Of a stretch of DNA of 23,650 nucleotides, positions 22,949 through 23,650 are shown in pieces. Source of the DNA: Casp-actino8 sp964563545. Its GTDB lineage: Bacteria > Actinomycetota > Acidimicrobiia > Acidimicrobiales > Ilumatobacteraceae. A program made the position numbers and the translations under genes. Below the pieces are notes generated by a model. The model ran no database searches. It had not been told where the DNA came from and worked only from the letters and a program-made list of their open reading frames with translations. The DNA lies in assembly GCA_964563545.1 (NCBI GenBank), contig CAZLXB010000031.1:1-23650 (forward strand), written 5' to 3'. Every line of letters starts with the position of its first letter. Position 1 is the first letter of the stretch.

Positions 22949-23295
22949 TCGCAGCGCGGCGCATCCTTGTAGAGGCGCTCGATCTCGTAGAAGTCACGCG
23001 TCTCCTGCAAGAACACGTGCACCACCACGTCGCCATAGTCGATCAGCACCCACTGCTGTTCACGGTGGCCCTCGACCCGGCCCGGCGCCCGGCCGCAGTC
23101 TTCTTTGACGCGCGTCTCGATCTCGTCCGCGATGGCGCGCACCAGACGCCGGTTGGGGGCGCTCGTCACCACGAAGTACTCGGTGATGGCGAGGATCTCC
23201 CCCACCTGCACCACGATGGTGTCCAGACCTTGCTTGTCGTCGGCCGTTCGCGCCGCGGTGATCGCAACCTCGAGACTGTCGGGCTTGGCGACCAT
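22936..23295 (-). CDS. rsfS: Ribosome silencing factor RsfS (Iojap family)
   Basis: RsfS binds ribosomal protein uL14 and blocks joining of the ribosomal subunits when nutrients are short. The 119-residue protein has family length. Signatures are KQGLDTIVVQV, ITEYFVVTSAPNRRLVRAIADEIE and the C-terminal WVLIDYGDVVVHVFLQETRDFYEIERLY. The ATG at 23295 shares one base with the TGA of the preceding LCP-type gene (TGATG), a coupled arrangement; a GTG one codon upstream is an alternative. The order LCP gene, rsfS agrees with the nadD-LCP-rsfS cluster known in actinobacteria. Confidence 0.96.
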   Translation of the reverse strand: MVAKPDSLEVAITAARTADDKQGLDTIVVQVGEILAITEYFVVTSAPNRRLVRAIADEIETRVKEDCGRAPGRVEGHREQQWVLIDYGDVVVHVFLQETRDFYEIERLYKDAPRCEWRA

Positions 23296-23650
23296 CACGG
23301 AGCCGACGATTCCGGAGTCGAATCGTCGGTCGACGATCCCTGAGAGGCCGCGAGCACTTCGCCCATCGACATCGAAGCAGTCTCGTCCAGGAAACCCGTG
23401 AAGGACCGACCGAGGATGATCTGGAGGTCGATTCCGGCCACCCGATCGGTTGCCTTCTCCCAATCGATGTCGTCGAGAAGGATCGTGAGCGGCTCGGCGA
23501 TACCGCGATCCATCTCGTCGGAGTAGCGAATCGTCGTGACCTCGGGTGGCACGCTGTTCACGTTGCGCACGAGCATCACGTTCGCACCCATGTAGAGGAG
23601 TCGGTACACCGCCTGGCGAACGGTCTCCGACTCGGGGAACGGACTGTCCA
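23295..23650 (-). CDS. LytR/CpsA/Psr-type protein, C-terminal LytR_C domain; 5' end outside the window
   Basis: Only the last 117 or so residues are visible. The segment from SETVRQAVYRLLYMGANVML through VTTIRYSDEMDRG to GIDLQIILGRSFTGF has the pattern of a LytR_C domain, found at the C-terminus of many actinobacterial LCP proteins that attach polymers to the cell wall. A Ser/Asp-rich tail (ASQGSSTDDSTPESSAP) ends the protein. The catalytic LCP domain would lie beyond the right edge, so its presence is inferred. A standalone LytR_C protein is an alternative. The stop overlaps the rsfS start by one base. Confidence 0.72.
   Translation of the reverse strand, partial: DSPFPESETVRQAVYRLLYMGANVMLVRNVNSVPPEVTTIRYSDEMDRGIAEPLTILLDDIDWEKATDRVAGIDLQIILGRSFTGFLDETASMSMGEVLAASQGSSTDDSTPESSAP

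Noticed and set aside
23296..23463. N-terminal extension of RsfS
   Set aside because: The extra residues overlap the LCP-type gene in another frame and lie outside the RsfS domain. The TGATG junction supports the ATG at 23295.

Overview
The window is high-GC actinobacterial chromosome, most likely from the class Acidimicrobiia (class-level call is an inference). Support comes from the shared gene order lepA-rpsT-holA-comEC-comEA, the leuS and rsfS/LCP neighbourhood, two luciferase-like (LLM, often F420-dependent) oxidoreductases, an SCO6745-family protein, a PAC2 protein, a long actinobacterial-type LeuRS, and several genes with a TANNNT -10 box only 6-8 bases before the start codon (leaderless style). 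I see no insertion sequence, prophage, integron or CRISPR array.

Layout. Bases 1-5608 are a conserved core block: lepA (minus, 3' end outside the window), rpsT (plus), holA and comEC (minus, overlapping), a small membrane-protein gene on the opposite strand (plus), and comEA (minus). Bases 5645-8081 carry glpD and a CnoX-like thioredoxin/TPR gene on the minus strand, in the same orientation as comEA. A compact 67-bp divergent promoter region separates them from a plus-strand run of APH-type phosphotransferase, PAC2 protein (4-bp overlap) and LLM oxidoreductase (8149-11193). A fatty-acyl-AMP ligase-like gene (minus) is divergent from leuS (plus) around a 12-bp palindrome, and leuS is followed within 12 bp by a GH84 beta-N-acetylglucosaminidase-like gene. 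Bases 17132-19061 hold a two-gene minus-strand oxidoreductase operon (zinc alcohol dehydrogenase, then LLM protein). A standalone 104-aa membrane protein with a strong RBS and a textbook intrinsic terminator follows. Next come the SCO6745-family gene (minus), a divergent lipoprotein (plus) and a DUF2855 gene (minus). The right end is tRNA-Ala(GGC) with a clear promoter, a small CxxC/CxC protein, rsfS and the C-terminal part of a LytR/CpsA/Psr-type protein, all minus and the last three overlapping.

How it works together. The core genes serve translation and replication (lepA/EF4, rpsT, leuS, tRNA-Ala, rsfS, DNA polymerase III delta) and DNA uptake (comEA, comEC). As I recall it, Streptomyces keeps nadD-LCP-rsfS, leuS, comEA-comEC-holA-rpsT-lepA in close order. 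Here the same anchors appear but are spread out by genes for lipid, glycerol and redox metabolism. The most notable items are the intracellular GH84 enzyme, the orphan 104-aa membrane protein, the plus-strand membrane gene wedged between comEA and comEC, the ComEC that lacks its hydrolase domain, and the tRNA-Ala that reads toward DUF2855 without an obvious terminator. I did not find a convincing new multi-gene system. No gap longer than 300 bases lacks a gene.
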